From Odontesthes bonariensis (taxonomy: Eukaryota > Chordata > Actinopteri > Atheriniformes > Atherinopsidae): a DNA stretch of 64,000 nucleotides. The stretch spans positions 10,324,284-10,388,283 of the forward strand of contig NC_134526.1 of the NCBI RefSeq assembly GCF_027942865.1. Direction: 5' to 3'. The notes under the pieces were generated by a model that was not told the origin of the DNA, searched no databases, and saw only the letters and a program-made list of their open reading frames with translations. This document shows, piece by piece, positions 24,889 through 38,000 of the stretch (positions are counted from its first letter, which is position 1; the number at the start of each line of letters is the position of its first letter). The position numbers and the translations under genes were made by a program.

Positions 24889-27800
24889 TCAGCAGATCAG
24901 CTCCTGCTGTATTTCAGGTCGTGTGGGGAAAGGGGGCTCACTGAAAGAAAAGGCACTACGGCCCGCCTTCAGCTCACCTTGGACCGGGCACATGAGGTAT
25001 GACCCGATCAAGTCCAGCTCGGGGGAAGAAGCTGGGCTTTCAGGCTCCGACTCCGACTGGCTCGTTTCTGGCTCGTCCAAAGAGGAGCCCAACCTTGCAT
25101 GGAGGTGAGGGTGCGAGTGGGAATGGGAGTTCAGCCAGGGGTGATTGAGGCATTCCTCTGCGGTGGCTCTCTTCCTGTGCACACAAACACAGCAACACTG
25201 TGGATGAGTGGAAATTCCCAAAGAGTTTATATAACCAATGGATTGCTTGGATCTTCCGATTCACTCAATCCGTTCTCTCAAGTCAACCATATTCTATTTC
25301 AACACTGAATTATAAAAACCACAAAAACAGCACTTTTTATTGAGATTTCTCCCCCTTCATGTCTCATTGATAACCACAACACTCGAGAATTTTCACCTTT
25401 TCCTAGTTCTAGCACTAATCTACTGAGACTAAAAGATACTGACTGGAAATTGGGGCACTGGGTGTTTTAAACAAATTGTAGTCCATCAGAATGAGAGTAC
25501 GAGTGAAATTCATCAGAACTATTTACCTTCTTTCCTTTTTTTTTTCCAGGTAACGCTTGCATTAGTGTTTAATCTGATGTTCAGTTAAAGATACTGGACT
25601 AAATTGTTGCCTTTTTACATAGCCACCAACTTAAAAAAAAAAAAAAGGAAATGACTTCTAAGTGACGCAAATCTTATTACCACAAACACTCATCTAGATA
25701 TATGCTGATGCACTTCCGTCAGTTTTTAACCTGACTCACATCCTGGGTGTTTAAAGCATCAAAAGGTGATGCTGATTGAAACTTATCAGATTCAGCTGAA
25801 AACGAAATCTGATCATGTTCATCTTTACTGTAAACGGCCTCACCTGGGGTTTTTTAACAACAAGGACTTGATGAAATCAACAGCCAGAGAGGAAATCCCT
25901 TCAAATGTGTCCTGTGAGTAGTCTACATTGACTTGGGAGATGTTGAGGAATGTCTCCTGCTTCTCATCACCCAGAAACGGAGACTCGCCAGTCAGCATGA
26001 CGTAGGTCAGGACCCCAATGCTCCTGCACAGAATGAGGAAGAAGAAGGTCATGATGCAAGATGTCGTCTTTGATAGTTAGACAAGTATGTAGAAAGGATT
26101 ATCTTGTGGTCAAAAGTCTAGACATGACATTTTTTTTGCATATTTCGGAGGTGATGTCACAGTGCCGTGCATGTCCATTTTCCCATAGAAAAAGCACAGA
26201 CTGAATGAGTTTTCATGCGTACTGAATCAGTGGAAATAGTCTGACTAAAGTAGCACACTTACCACATGTCTGTAGCAGTGCTAATGGGTTCATAGTTCAG
26301 GATCTCTGGAGCTGCAAAAGAGACACATGGACCCAATTAGTCATGATATATATACCACTCAAGTTAAAAAGACACAGGTGGATCTGGGAGTTTAAAAGCT
26401 TAAAGCAGAACTTACCCACATATTCTGGGGTACCAAGGATCTCCCTGACCTCTGTGATGTTGTCCATGCGTCTGGACAAGCCAAAGTCAACAATACGAAT
26501 GTCTCCAAGAGGACTGGCACTGGTAAGCAAGATGTTCTGGGGCTGAAGGGACAAGCAGATTAGGCAAAGGTATGTTTTATAATGACCAATTACAATTCAA
26601 GCAGCTTGCGATCCTACGGATGTCATTAATTGTTCATGTGAATAAATCAAGACGTTTGAGGTAAGTAGCCCTGGGAGGATTAGGGGTGTAACTCGTCATT
26701 TAACGCATACGCTGCTGCTCTGAGCTCAGATCATCCACTAAGCCTATCAGGCGACACTGAAAACAGGTAAGATATATCCGTCCTCCACGTAAATGGCTGT
26801 TTAGTGTACGTAAACATTGTTGTGTACATATAACTGGGCTTGCTTATAGCCCAGGCTGGCCTCATGCCAAAGTTGGTTGGGAACAAAGAAGAAAACACGA
26901 ACAAAATAACAGGCCTGTGCCAAAAACATCTAAAAACTTCAAAGTCAGACATTTACTTTTTAACACCTCCTAAATATTAACATATGCATTAAAACAAAAA
27001 ATAAATAAATAAAAAAAACTCTTGCCAAGGCAAGGATTTGGTGTATTGGATCTGCACATGTCTGCTAGAATGAATGATCCAGTAGAAACCAGATACTGTT
27101 AATGTGTGAGAAAAGTAAAGGAATCTCAATGATGATTCCCTTTTTACCTCATGACCCATTAAAGAAAACATGATAGTTCTGCCAGGTCCCTTTACAGACT
27201 GATTCCTTATGGGAACAGGGTTGTGACACAATGAACCAGGTCTGCTTGCATAACAGCAATAATGTCTCTGGCATTGTAACCCTGAAGGGAAACTTTCCTC
27301 TATTGTCATAAACTCTCTCACTGTCCTTACTTTCAGATCCAGATGGACCACATTGTTTCGATGCAAGAAGGCCACTCCAGTCAGGATCTGCTTAGCCAGT
27401 CGTATCACATCTTTCTCTGTGAAAGCGTCATCGTTGTCGGCCACACATTGATTGAAGATTTCGCCACCGGCAGCACTGTAAGAAAAACACAGTAAGAAAA
27501 TGAGAATAACCTGAAAAAGAGGGGGAGAAAATAACCGTTTATTGATCGCCATCCAGTGGACTTTAGTTTGGCTTATTTCATTTTAACTCGTCATAATAAA
27601 TTGTGTCTTAAAAAGCACAATTATCCCCTTCCTCGCAGTTTAAATAACACATGTTCACAAAAAAAACATATAGGTTTGGAGAACCTTGGTCTTTGGCCGG
27701 AAAAGGGTGGAATGCTCTCTCCGGGTCGGGAATGAGATCCTTCCCCAAGTGGAGGAGTTCAAGTATCTCGGGGTCTTGTTCACGAGTGAGGGACGAATGG

Positions 27801-30800
27801 AGCAGGAGATTGACAGACGGATCGGTGCGGCGTCTGCAGTGATGCGGGCTCTGCACCGGTCCTTAAGCTGCTGCCCCCGCGACCCGATCCCCGGACCAGC
27901 GGAAGATAATGGATGGATGGATGGATGGATGGTTTGGAGAACAAACCCAAAGTAATTACCACTTTCTCTAAGATTAGATAACAGTTTGTCTACTCATTAG
28001 TGTTCTTGGGAACAAAGTCCGTCCACATCCACACACTGCATGCGAGTCCAGCGTGAATCAATACAATTTTAGGAACCCCGCCTGTAAATGTACCTTCCTC
28101 TTCTCATGGAATATTACAGAGATAACAATGGTTATGTGAGCTAACAGCAATTTCAGATAAGGTCTGCTATAGCCTGATTTATTGCAATTAAGCTTTCTAA
28201 AATAGGGGAAGGAAGCAGAAGGAAACATTGTCCAACTAATCAAAGCCTAGAACATTTCAAGTAGAAAGGAACCGATGTTAAACTAATACTACTAATTATA
28301 AAGACACCAGAGAATTAGAAAAGTAGGAGCAGGGCAGTGTCAGAATGGTCGGATTCCTCTCTGATCTCGCCACGGTTGTGCAGCATAGTTAAGAAAGGTG
28401 GAGACATGGTGGATTTATGTTCGATGCTACATCAGTAAGATCAATGCCTGAAGCTGACAGTTCACCCAAAAAACTACAACCATGTGTCTGGGATTTAGAA
28501 AGCACACATGGTTTTTATCCTCAGAGGAAAACTTTGTGACCGTGCCATGGGCAGAAATGTTACATAACCAGAACCTTCCAATCTCCTGTTAGACTCCTAA
28601 ACCTGCATTTTTTTAACCAACTTTAGCTGTGAAAATAGAAACCACGTTCTTTTTTTTGTTTTCAGGTATTTCTCTAAATTATTCTTCTGATCCCCTTCCC
28701 TTTGCACTCGACAGTAAATACACACCAAATACCTATTTTGCAGCATCGATTCCTGAAACCCACCTAGTTACCACCTGAGGGGTTTCAGTGCAGACACAAT
28801 CAAACATACGCAACCTAGTTTAGGTATTTTATTTTTGGTTAGGAAACCAATCCTACGAGTGTAGTTTCACAAACATTTCTGATTCTACCTTTAAACTCCA
28901 CTCTTCTGTCGACTTAACATACAAGCATTTACTGTTCGTGTCTGAACACTTAAGGGCATGAAAGGACAAAGTGCTTCAATTGCTTCATTCAGCTGTCAGC
29001 AGAGAGCCCTTGGATGATTCAAAGTATTGATAAAGATCGTTTTTGAAAAACTAATTTCCACAAAGGAATTCTTACTTCCCTGAAGTCTAAAATTTGTTGT
29101 GATCTCCATCTTTCCCAGAATGTCCTCACTTCTGTGCCTGTACTCACACATTCTGCCCTGCACCAACCCACAAGAATCAACTCACTGCTGCCCCAGTGAG
29201 CAAACTTTGTGAGGGCAGATTGAGGCTAAATCATTTTAAAAGAAGAGTCAAGAGAAAATGTGAATGTCAAATTCTGAGTAAGTAGAGGAAAAGGAAGAAA
29301 AGAGGCAAAAGCAGTAAAATAAGTCATCCTTCTTTTTTAGTTCGGCTTTTAGTCAAAGCCCTTATTTGTTAATCGCCAAGTCTGGTGTTCATTTACGTCA
29401 CCATCAGGACCCTGTCAACCAGTGCTGCCAAACCTAACCTGACTGTTGGCTGAAGGTTCTGGACAACACTTTTTGTCCAGTTCAGTTCAAGTGAGGTCTG
29501 GGTTATGTTAGAAGGAGCAAAGATTGAGGCTACCTTTAGATGGGAAATGAAACCTATAATAAAACATAGTCCTGCTATTTAGGACATAAAAGTATTCAAA
29601 AACAGGACAGTAAAAAGTCTAATCGAATTAAAACATTTTCTGTAATAGTTTTGCCTCAGTTACTCTGCTTCATGGATAATTCATAACCGACTGTTGGATA
29701 TTGTGTAAAAAAAACCCCTTTCAGAACTCAAGAGGTGATTCACTTTTTCATCAGTGTCCATCTCTCAAACCTGTCGTTATGCTGGAGGTTTCTGTGGTAA
29801 TGACGCACATGGGGCGTCACTTCTAAAGATGATGAAAATTGAACCTGTGTCATTTCTCTTACATTGACAAGGATGTGGTTGCGGCTATGAGAGGTGTGTG
29901 TACATACACGCCATTTTCTGTCAGCATGGTAGTGTGCTACTTTTGGAGCCTCGCTTGCTGCTTCCATTTAAACCCACAGGAAATGGAAAATGGTTTGCAA
30001 TTCTTGAAACTAGTGTTGAAGTCAGACACTTTGGAGGTGCAGTTTTTGCAGCTTTCAGAACACGTGTGGTGAAGTTAAAAGTCACTGACACTGAAAAAGC
30101 AAGCTAATAGGTACTAAAATATTGGTCACGTGCAGGAAGAGGAACTGTGAACCTACACCAACTGACCTCCTGCCATGTTTTCTCTGCAGGCATGCAGGGG
30201 TGAATTATGGTGCTACTTCCCCTTTCACACTCACTCAGGGGTCAAACACAGACATCTCCACAGGGAGGCTTTTGTTCTGCAGAAGAATTCCATGTCTGGG
30301 ATGGGAATGACTCGCGGGGACTAAAAAGGTGAAGGACCCCAGTCCTGGAACAGGGTAAAGGGAAGGTGGCTAAAGCATACAGTAAATGGACAGAGTCATC
30401 CCCTTCTAATGAGTTGAGTGAGGTAATTTAGATTCCAAATGACCTTTCAAAATTCTAATTAAACTATGTCATCAGAGCTGTCAAAGGACACTTGCTTGTT
30501 ATATCATTCCCTTTGAGCAGAGCCAGACAGCCGGGGTGATCTTGCTGTGTCAAAGACTGCCCACATGCCACCTTAAGTACTGGTCAGTAATATCTCAAAG
30601 TAGAATGAAAATGACTCATTTGTAGCTCAGTGTTGTCTCAGTTTTGTATTTTCTCACAGTGAGCAGTGTGAAGCTTTACCACACTGGCATTTAAAGTGAC
30701 AGCTCATGTCATCTACGATAACAAGAAATAAGATGCAGAAGCAAGAGCGAGAAGAGCAAAGAACCACAGAAAGTGAGAACTTCCATATAAGGCCGAGTTC

Positions 30801-33800
30801 ATGTAACAGTAATGCAAGGCTGTGCGTTTCACACGTGCGTATGTGTGTATTCACACAAAAACACCAAAGCTTTGCTTGTGCAAAATACAGGATATTGCAT
30901 GACATGCTTGTAAGATGTGCCATGAGGCCATCTCCAACTAAAATAAATGAAAGAGTTATTGCCCATTAAGTAAAAACTAAATGAATAGGTAATACTTAAA
31001 CTACAAGAAAAGCCCCCAGAGATTGAAAGCTTTTAGAGGAATAAAATTAACTTAGGATTTTCATCCCGGTGGGAACAGAGAGCTTAATCAGTTATTTACA
31101 TTTTTCCTGAAAAGTTTCAAACTAAATAAGTGAGGAAAGTTTAAAAAGGTCATTTAGACCACCATTACTTCTGTGCCGTCACCAGTGAAAGCCACAGCTG
31201 GCTGTGCATGAACACAGACTGATGTACCATAATCACATTTTCTGTGATGTGAAAGAGCTCTATGAGGTCTCTGTAAAGTCTACAGAGTTGACTTACCACT
31301 CTAGAACAAGGATGATTTCAGAGTTGGTTTCATAGACCTCATGCAGAGCCACCACATAGGGGTTTGCCTTGGCGGACTCCAGCACAGCAATCTCGTTCAA
31401 GATGTCCATGCGGCAGTCTTCTCCCTTCCGTCGCTTTCTCAGGAACTTGGCTGCGTACTGCTTCCCTGTTGCCATTTCGATGCACTTCTTCACCACTGCA
31501 AACTTTCCCCTAAGAAACAAAAATGGGAAGAGCCCAAATAAGTGGTTAGCCAGAAGGCAGAAAAATCACAACCACATTTTTTGTTACTATTTAATCATAG
31601 ATTATTCTGTTCCAGATCCAAGAAGCCACTGAAGTAACTCAAAGTAATTTAAACTGCTGCAAATCGAAAGGTTGTGCTCATGTCGTGGACATAATCCTGA
31701 CAATTAAACTTCAAGGAGTTAAAACTTAATTTACTATGAAATAGATTATAGGAAGGCTGCAAAACAGCTGCATGTACAATACCGAAGGCGAGGTTATGGA
31801 ACAGTACAGAGATAAGGAGGTTAAATGGCATCATTTGAAAATACAGACCGTTAGTGACTGCTGATATGCTCTGCTAAGGGAGGTGTCATTATACATTGGG
31901 TTGAGAGTTTACCCCTTCTCCTCCTTTTCCTTTAGCCTGAAAAAGGGTCTGACAGAAGGCAGATAAGCTTGACACTTTTGGAAAAAGCTGCTGAAAGTGG
32001 GCAGGGGCCTGATAAGGGTATAACCACTTTATAGGTCAAGCAAAAACAAAGAGGCGCAACAAAAGGTTGCTCGATGTCAGTGCTAAAACACGGGACTGAC
32101 AAAAGAGCATCTACTTTTTCAACCCCATCACTTCCATTCATTTCTCTACATATACACTGATGGATTAATGGGAGGTGTTAAGGGTCATCAGTGGGTGCGG
32201 GCAGGATGTCCGATGTGTGCAAAATTGCCACTCCGAGTCAACCCAGCACAATCTTTTGCCGTCCCTCCCACACTGATAATGAGGCCTTGTCCACTTCCCT
32301 TTCTTTACAGATGACAGCAGTGGGGACAAATGGAACAGTGTTGACACCTCCACCCAGACGCTTTGCCAGAGACTGATTCTCCTTTGACAGTCATACAAAA
32401 GCTGACCAGTCAGCTAAACACAGGGGCTTCGAGACTAAGACCACCCACCTGACCGTGGCTGGTGATGCCATGCAGGGGGCCACTGCTGTTTCTGTTATGT
32501 TAGAGCTTAAACAGATTGCAAAAATGGATACAGTAACCTCAACATCTATGTCCGACTATAGTCTCACTGAGCCTCACAATTCCCCACATACAGCTGAAGG
32601 CTTGGGAAAACTGAACACAGACCGTGAAAAGATGACTGAACAGGGCATAAATCTAAATGAAGAGGCCAAGTTAGAAAGGTCTAGTCAGCATGGTGCCAGT
32701 CAATTTCCCACACAGCGTTACTCCAACACCGCTGTGCTGCTGACCAAAAACAGCACAGTTCTGGCGCAAGTCTGATTCTGTTTTGGCTCCCGTCCTGGCT
32801 GCTATGAGGCCTGGTTCACTTTCTTGTGTAGTTTCCTAGTCTCACAGAATGGTAACGCATCACTGTTCAGAGTGAAAAGGCAAAATCTGTCAGACGCTTT
32901 TCATCCTTAATTAGCCAAGTTCAGATCTGTGGGCTGGGAACTACAAATGGAGAGAAAAGAAATGACCAGTGGCTACGGAAAAGAGCAACAGGAGGCCTTT
33001 TCAAAGGTTGACAACAGGTCAGAGGTTACAAGACAAGGCCATCTTCCAGCTGGCCATGTTCACACTGTGCCATCCTTTGGATGCAAAGAACCATTTGGTT
33101 GTATTTCAGATATCACTTTACATCTTTTTCTTGCCTTTTTCCTTTGACTAAAACATTTAGTTCACTCTGTTACAATAGAAAAGTTCTCAACTAAACTCAA
33201 CTCAATTATCAACTTTACCGTGAGACTAAGCTAATTCCCCTCCAGCACTTGAGTTGGTGATAATTTGATTGAGAAATTGGTTTCCTGTGGGGTCTGAGTT
33301 TTGTCTCCCTCAGCAGGACACTGACTCATGTCTGATGTGCAATGTGAAATGACAGCTCTCACAGCTCCTATTTTCCTATTACTCAGACAGACTGACACAC
33401 AACACGACTTCCTCTTCCTGCTTTAGAGTTGGCTGCAGTGTTTTTTGTCCTCTCCTCTGAAGGAGACCCCGGCTCATAATACAAAGCATGATTATGAGGA
33501 GACTTTAAAAATAAGACCAACGATTCTTATTGTTTCTTTTGACCTTGTAAGGGTTGAGCAACTATGGAAATAATAAAACTGGCACCAACTGGCTCTAATA
33601 TGGTCAACACCCTAAATACATACTATACACCTGATCTCCAGTCCTGCAACATTGCATACATTCTTTCACTTAATGCGATTATGAGGCCTGATCTCAGGAT
33701 GTTGTTGCGTTGAAGTCATGGGAAAAGGAAAGAGAAGAAGTTTTTAGAGGTTGCTGCAGCCTACACCACATGGGCAGCCGAAAGCCAACCCTGGCTGGTG

Positions 33801-34028
33801 TCACAGATGTCCCAATATGACTGAAAAGAAAAACTGGCTGCAGCCAACAGACTTTTCACATATTCTCCTTCTAAAGAATAAGCTTAAATTGGGGTTATTA
33901 ACAAAGATGCAGAATTTGCATAGGCAACAACCATCATTGAAGCCCAAGCCAAAAGGAGCTTAATTTGACATATTTTCTCTGAGAAGCCATCGAGTTGAGC
34001 AAACTAGGGAAAACCCTCTTAAATATCA

Positions 34029-34073
<45 letters not shown>

Positions 34074-35045
34074 TATATATAAAAATAACCACAATCTGCA
34101 ATTTTGGTTAAGAGATACAGGGAGAGAGATGCAGAAAGGGACTGATTGTTGATGACAAATGATATCTCTGGGGGAAAAGAAGGTATGAAATGGAACATTA
34201 TCCAGATCAGATCCTAAGTCTATACACAATATGTGTTATGATTACATTAAAACGCAAACAATGTTCCAAAAAGTTATGATGGTCACTCCGTTTTCATAGA
34301 TCTCGTTCTATCCGTTTGTCATCACAGTAAAACTATAACCCAGTCCTAATATGAATTCAAACCAAATCTGAAGTTCATCCCATGACATTTGAGGTTTTCA
34401 CTACTACAATAAAGTCTCTACAAGACCACACACGTGGGCAACAGACGATAGCATAGGTTGTAGAGTTTCATAACCCAGAAAACACTTCTTAGACAGCAGG
34501 TAACCTGAGCAATTTAAGAACCGCGTGGACAACAGCTGCGACCAGCAATATACGGGAAGGCTTAAAGTTTGAAGTTTCTGAAAGCGTTCTGCCCCTTTGT
34601 TTTTACACAACTCATCACAAACATTTCATCGCATCAAATTTCAGCGACAAACTTATTCGACAACATCCAGCCAAGTCCCCCAAAAGCGCATTACCATTGC
34701 GCATTCCAGGTGCCAAGCACTGTACTTCACGGGATGGAAAGTGGGATCGTAAATGTTCAATCAACACGCTCCCAAAACACGTGTAAAGAGTAAATCCAAT
34801 ATGATTAGCCGGTTTGCTTTGGGATTAGCTACATATTGTTGCAAAGTCCGGTCACAGAAACAGCGCAAGAACAAAATCAGCAGACGGATTGTCACAGCAA
34901 TGAATGCATGAATTCCACACAAAGTCACTCACCTGCCCAGTTCTTTGCCCACCAGCTCATAGTTGACTGTGAACGGCTCTTGCCTTATCCTGGTGTGGAT
35001 CTCTGTCACCATTCCGTTTTTGTTCATTGTTGTTGAGTTTGGCAT
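24889..35045 (-). CDS. stk17a: Serine/threonine-protein kinase 17A-like (DRAK1-type, DAP kinase family)
   Basis: Pro-apoptotic DAPK-family kinase, expected mainly in the nucleus. Coding exons in transcript order: 35045-34933, 31509-31297, 27475-27331, 26542-26416, 26311-26263, 26023-25844 and 25174-24889. Splice sites are consensus and the sum is 1113 nt (370 aa plus TGA). The start was chosen at 35045 because the frame then runs directly into [13 protein letters not shown], similar to the STK17A N-terminus. Kinase landmarks are the Gly-loop ELGRGKFAVV (35-44), Lys59 in AAKF, HLDLKPQN with catalytic Asp155, DFG (176-178) and APE (200-202). HLD in place of HRD is normal for DAP kinases. [21 protein letters not shown] and [11 protein letters not shown] favour STK17A over STK17B. 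The tail has a His-rich patch ([13 protein letters not shown]) and a Ser/Glu-rich stretch, and ends in QQELIC. Whether it is the true stk17a orthologue or a third paralogue is unresolved. Confidence 0.93.
27685..27930 (+). mobile_element. Truncated, internally deleted RTE/Rex3-like LINE with 12-bp target-site duplication
   Basis: The insert lies in the kinase intron between coding exons 2 and 3, antisense to the gene. The identical 12-mer GGTTTGGAGAAC flanks it at 27673-27684 and 27931-27942. The plus strand encodes a reverse-transcriptase-polyprotein fragment ([19 protein letters not shown], then [16 protein letters not shown]). It then jumps to the normal 3' end (CTGCTGCCCCCGCGACCCGA) and finishes in a GATG repeat tail. 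The tail type suggests the Rex3/RTE group. The region between RALHRS and the 3' end is missing. Confidence 0.8.
34029..34080. repeat. (TA)n microsatellite
   Basis: About 50 nt of alternating T/A preceded by GTGT and interrupted once by AGA. It lies in the first intron of the kinase gene. Confidence 0.95.
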
Positions 35046-38000
35046 TTAAGTCGTGTCTTGAAATTAAACAATGTTCATCCACAATAGACACAAACAATTT
35101 TCTGGTCTGCACAAGTAAAAATTAGCATAATAATAAAAAAAAAATGTCAAGGAAAATCGTGTGAAACCCACGGGTGATAGTCCAGGTTAAACGCGTCCCA
35201 AACTAAAGGACGATGCCGACAGGAGCGCAACACAGTGCGACAGACGGTTCAGTGAATGTGTTTGAGCGCTACTACACATTCCTGACAAACTCCTCGTCAG
35301 GGCCAACCCCCTGCGCTTGACGCTCAGCTGTGGAAGCCAATGAATTTGCTGAACAGAACAGCTAGAGGATGCAAGCCAGCTGGCAAGTGGTGGTAAGTGA
35401 CAGGAACTTATTGTTGCAGGTACACGAACATAGACCAACATTTCTGTTGTTATTTGTGGTTTCATGGTAATTGAGATGACAGAAGCTACGAGGAAGAGAC
35501 ACTCTTAGTTTAGACATGTGAGCACTGTTTCAGCTTAAAGAGCAGATAAATGTACAAACAAAGAAATGTATTTTCCAGGACACATTAATAAGATTTGCAG
35601 CTTCTTATTCTGACTCTTCTGTTCTTACCCCTACTCCTACGTCAAACCTATAAACTCTAAAACCTCCCTCCTCCACTCAGCGTCAGATAACACTAGTGTT
35701 CATATTGATTAAAAAGAACACACACAAACACTCTTGAACATTTCTCACATGTTTGGCATTGTTGTTGGTATGTGTTCTTTGGCTGCCTGCTCTGGGCTTG
35801 GCTGTGCTGCAGGTGAGACTTAAATTTTTCTCACACAAATCTCAGTCGTGAATTTGAAATTGCCCTGAGGATATGAGAGTTTCCCCGCAACGCTTTTGTC
35901 TTATCTCTGGGGGAGAGTTGTTTGTCTGCCCATTCAACCTGTATGTCATTATAGAAGAATTCAAAGCATCCCATCAGACAACTCATCAGTGTGCATGGCA
36001 CAGTCTGAGATGGGAAAGTCCTCTGATCTTGATGCACCATGCTCTGCAAGTTCTCTGTCATTTCTTATGTAAGAAGTAAAAAGGGAATGTCACAAGATAA
36101 CCTGAAACCAAGGCAATGGAAATTAATGAGCTTTACGGGGGATTGTGGTTTGCAGAGAGGACCAATGTGACAGTGATCTACTGTATATTGTATGGGAAAA
36201 TTTGTTACCTAAGTTCCAGGGACTTTCTGAAAATGAAACTGTAAAACTAAGAATCTCAAAGACTAAGGTCTGGGCTAACATAAAAGCAAATTGCAGGCCC
36301 ACACAGACACATTTGCAAGTCTTCTCGAGCCCCTGAGTGTCAATCCTTGACTAAATTTATGACCAATAGATGCTGGGGTTTGAATGAAGTATAACTGTAT
36401 ACTGTACACTTATGACGTATGATACCATGTGACATAGTTTTAGAAGTTCTCTCTCCTTAAAAGCCTTGTTGTAACTTGAGTTGGCCAACAAGAAGCCATA
36501 ACCGTGGTTGATATCAGTCATTGAGGGCATCAGTTAACTTGTATTTTTCATTGTCGATTAGTGTTGTCTATTTTTATATTAGATGAATTTGTGTTCAGTT
36601 GGGACCCATGAGGAAAGAACAGTAGACAAAGAAATTGTTTCTAAATGCTGCGGTTTTATGTGGCTGAGTGCAAGTTGTTGGTCACATGCCCCAAATGGCT
36701 GTTATCAAACATACAGAGCAGGATTTGTCCAATCTTATCATACCGACGTTAATTTTGTTTCTGCAAAGAGCAACTGATGTAAAGATGACCGATTGAGAGT
36801 CGACATTCCTCGGGCCTGACCAAATCATTAGTGTCCAGTGACAAGGTTACATAATCTGTTACGCCTCCTCAAATTGTTACTTTAAGTTTAAGTGTGCCCA
36901 CTCTGAAGCCTTGACCCTGCTTCTCTGCCAGGCTTCCCATTAAAGCCAAGGTCAGAGTTCAGAGGAACCACGTTAGTGAGGGAGCTCTACCTGGCTCCAG
37001 AGACCTAATGAAAACACATACCAGTGAATTAGCCTGCCAGCCTGCAGTTTAGTTAACATAAATATGAGAAGTTCAGCCGTGACCCGGGGAACACAAAAAG
37101 CTATCCAGCTTTTGGAACAAATAGGCCTTGTTATGACGGGGGTTGAAAAACACAGCTCTTGTTTTTTACATGACCTGTGCTATAAATTAACATCTGGATC
37201 TGTTCCAAAAAGTGTTCAAGATAGGGATCTGAATATTATGAAATGGGTATTTGATTACTTTAAAAAGGGGTACGTGTAGAAGGGCGTGTGATATGTGTTC
37301 CAGCCTTTGCCTTTCATTTTTTCTGTGATGCAGAAATGTCTAAACCTACTATGTCGTACTTTTCTTTGGCTGCTTTCGAGCAACAGAAACAAAATGTAAA
37401 CAGGTTATCAGCTTTTAAAAATTGAAATTGCAAATATTTGATCAAACTGTATCTATTTGTTTGTTGCGACATTCTCATTCATTGATGTTTTTTTATCTAT
37501 TAGCTGTAGACAGTCAATCCATTTTTGTTTTTTTGTTTTTTTGTCTAAACCAACTGCTGAGTGAAATATTTGGTTCTACAGTTGCTAAGTGCCCAGTTCT
37601 GATTACAAGCAAGCTACACAGACTGTGTTTTTCAGCAGTTTGGTGCTGATCACTGGGTGTACTCTGAACTGCTTTGTAAAAATGGTTTCAAATGAATCAC
37701 AAGAGGCTGTCATTCTTATGCAGGATGGATATGCAGTGGAGCTGCCTCTTTCAAAAAATGGCTGAAAACCCAGATGAGGCAGAAGGTTGAGAACTGAAGG
37801 GGAAAGGCAATCCAGTGTTGGAAAAAAACGGAACCATCGAAGTATTACAGCAAATGCACACTGCTAAGACTCCCTCAGGTAAATGTGTCAGAGACACAGA
37901 TAGTCTTTTGTCCACATTTTCAAAGATGCCAAAGAGTGCTGGTGTGCAAAGAGGGCGGTTCTGGTTATGCAACAGTTTTTTTCCTGTGACATAGATCTGT

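Noticed and set aside
26989-27552. 187-aa minus-strand open frame
   Set aside because: It is kinase exon 27331-27475 read through both splice sites into introns; only the central part is coding.
27900-27932. GATG repeats as an independent microsatellite
   Set aside because: They are the 3' tail of the LINE insertion, bounded by its target-site duplication.
27686-27955. Open frame with reverse-transcriptase similarity as a gene
   Set aside because: It lies inside a truncated LINE with an internal deletion; it is not a functional protein.
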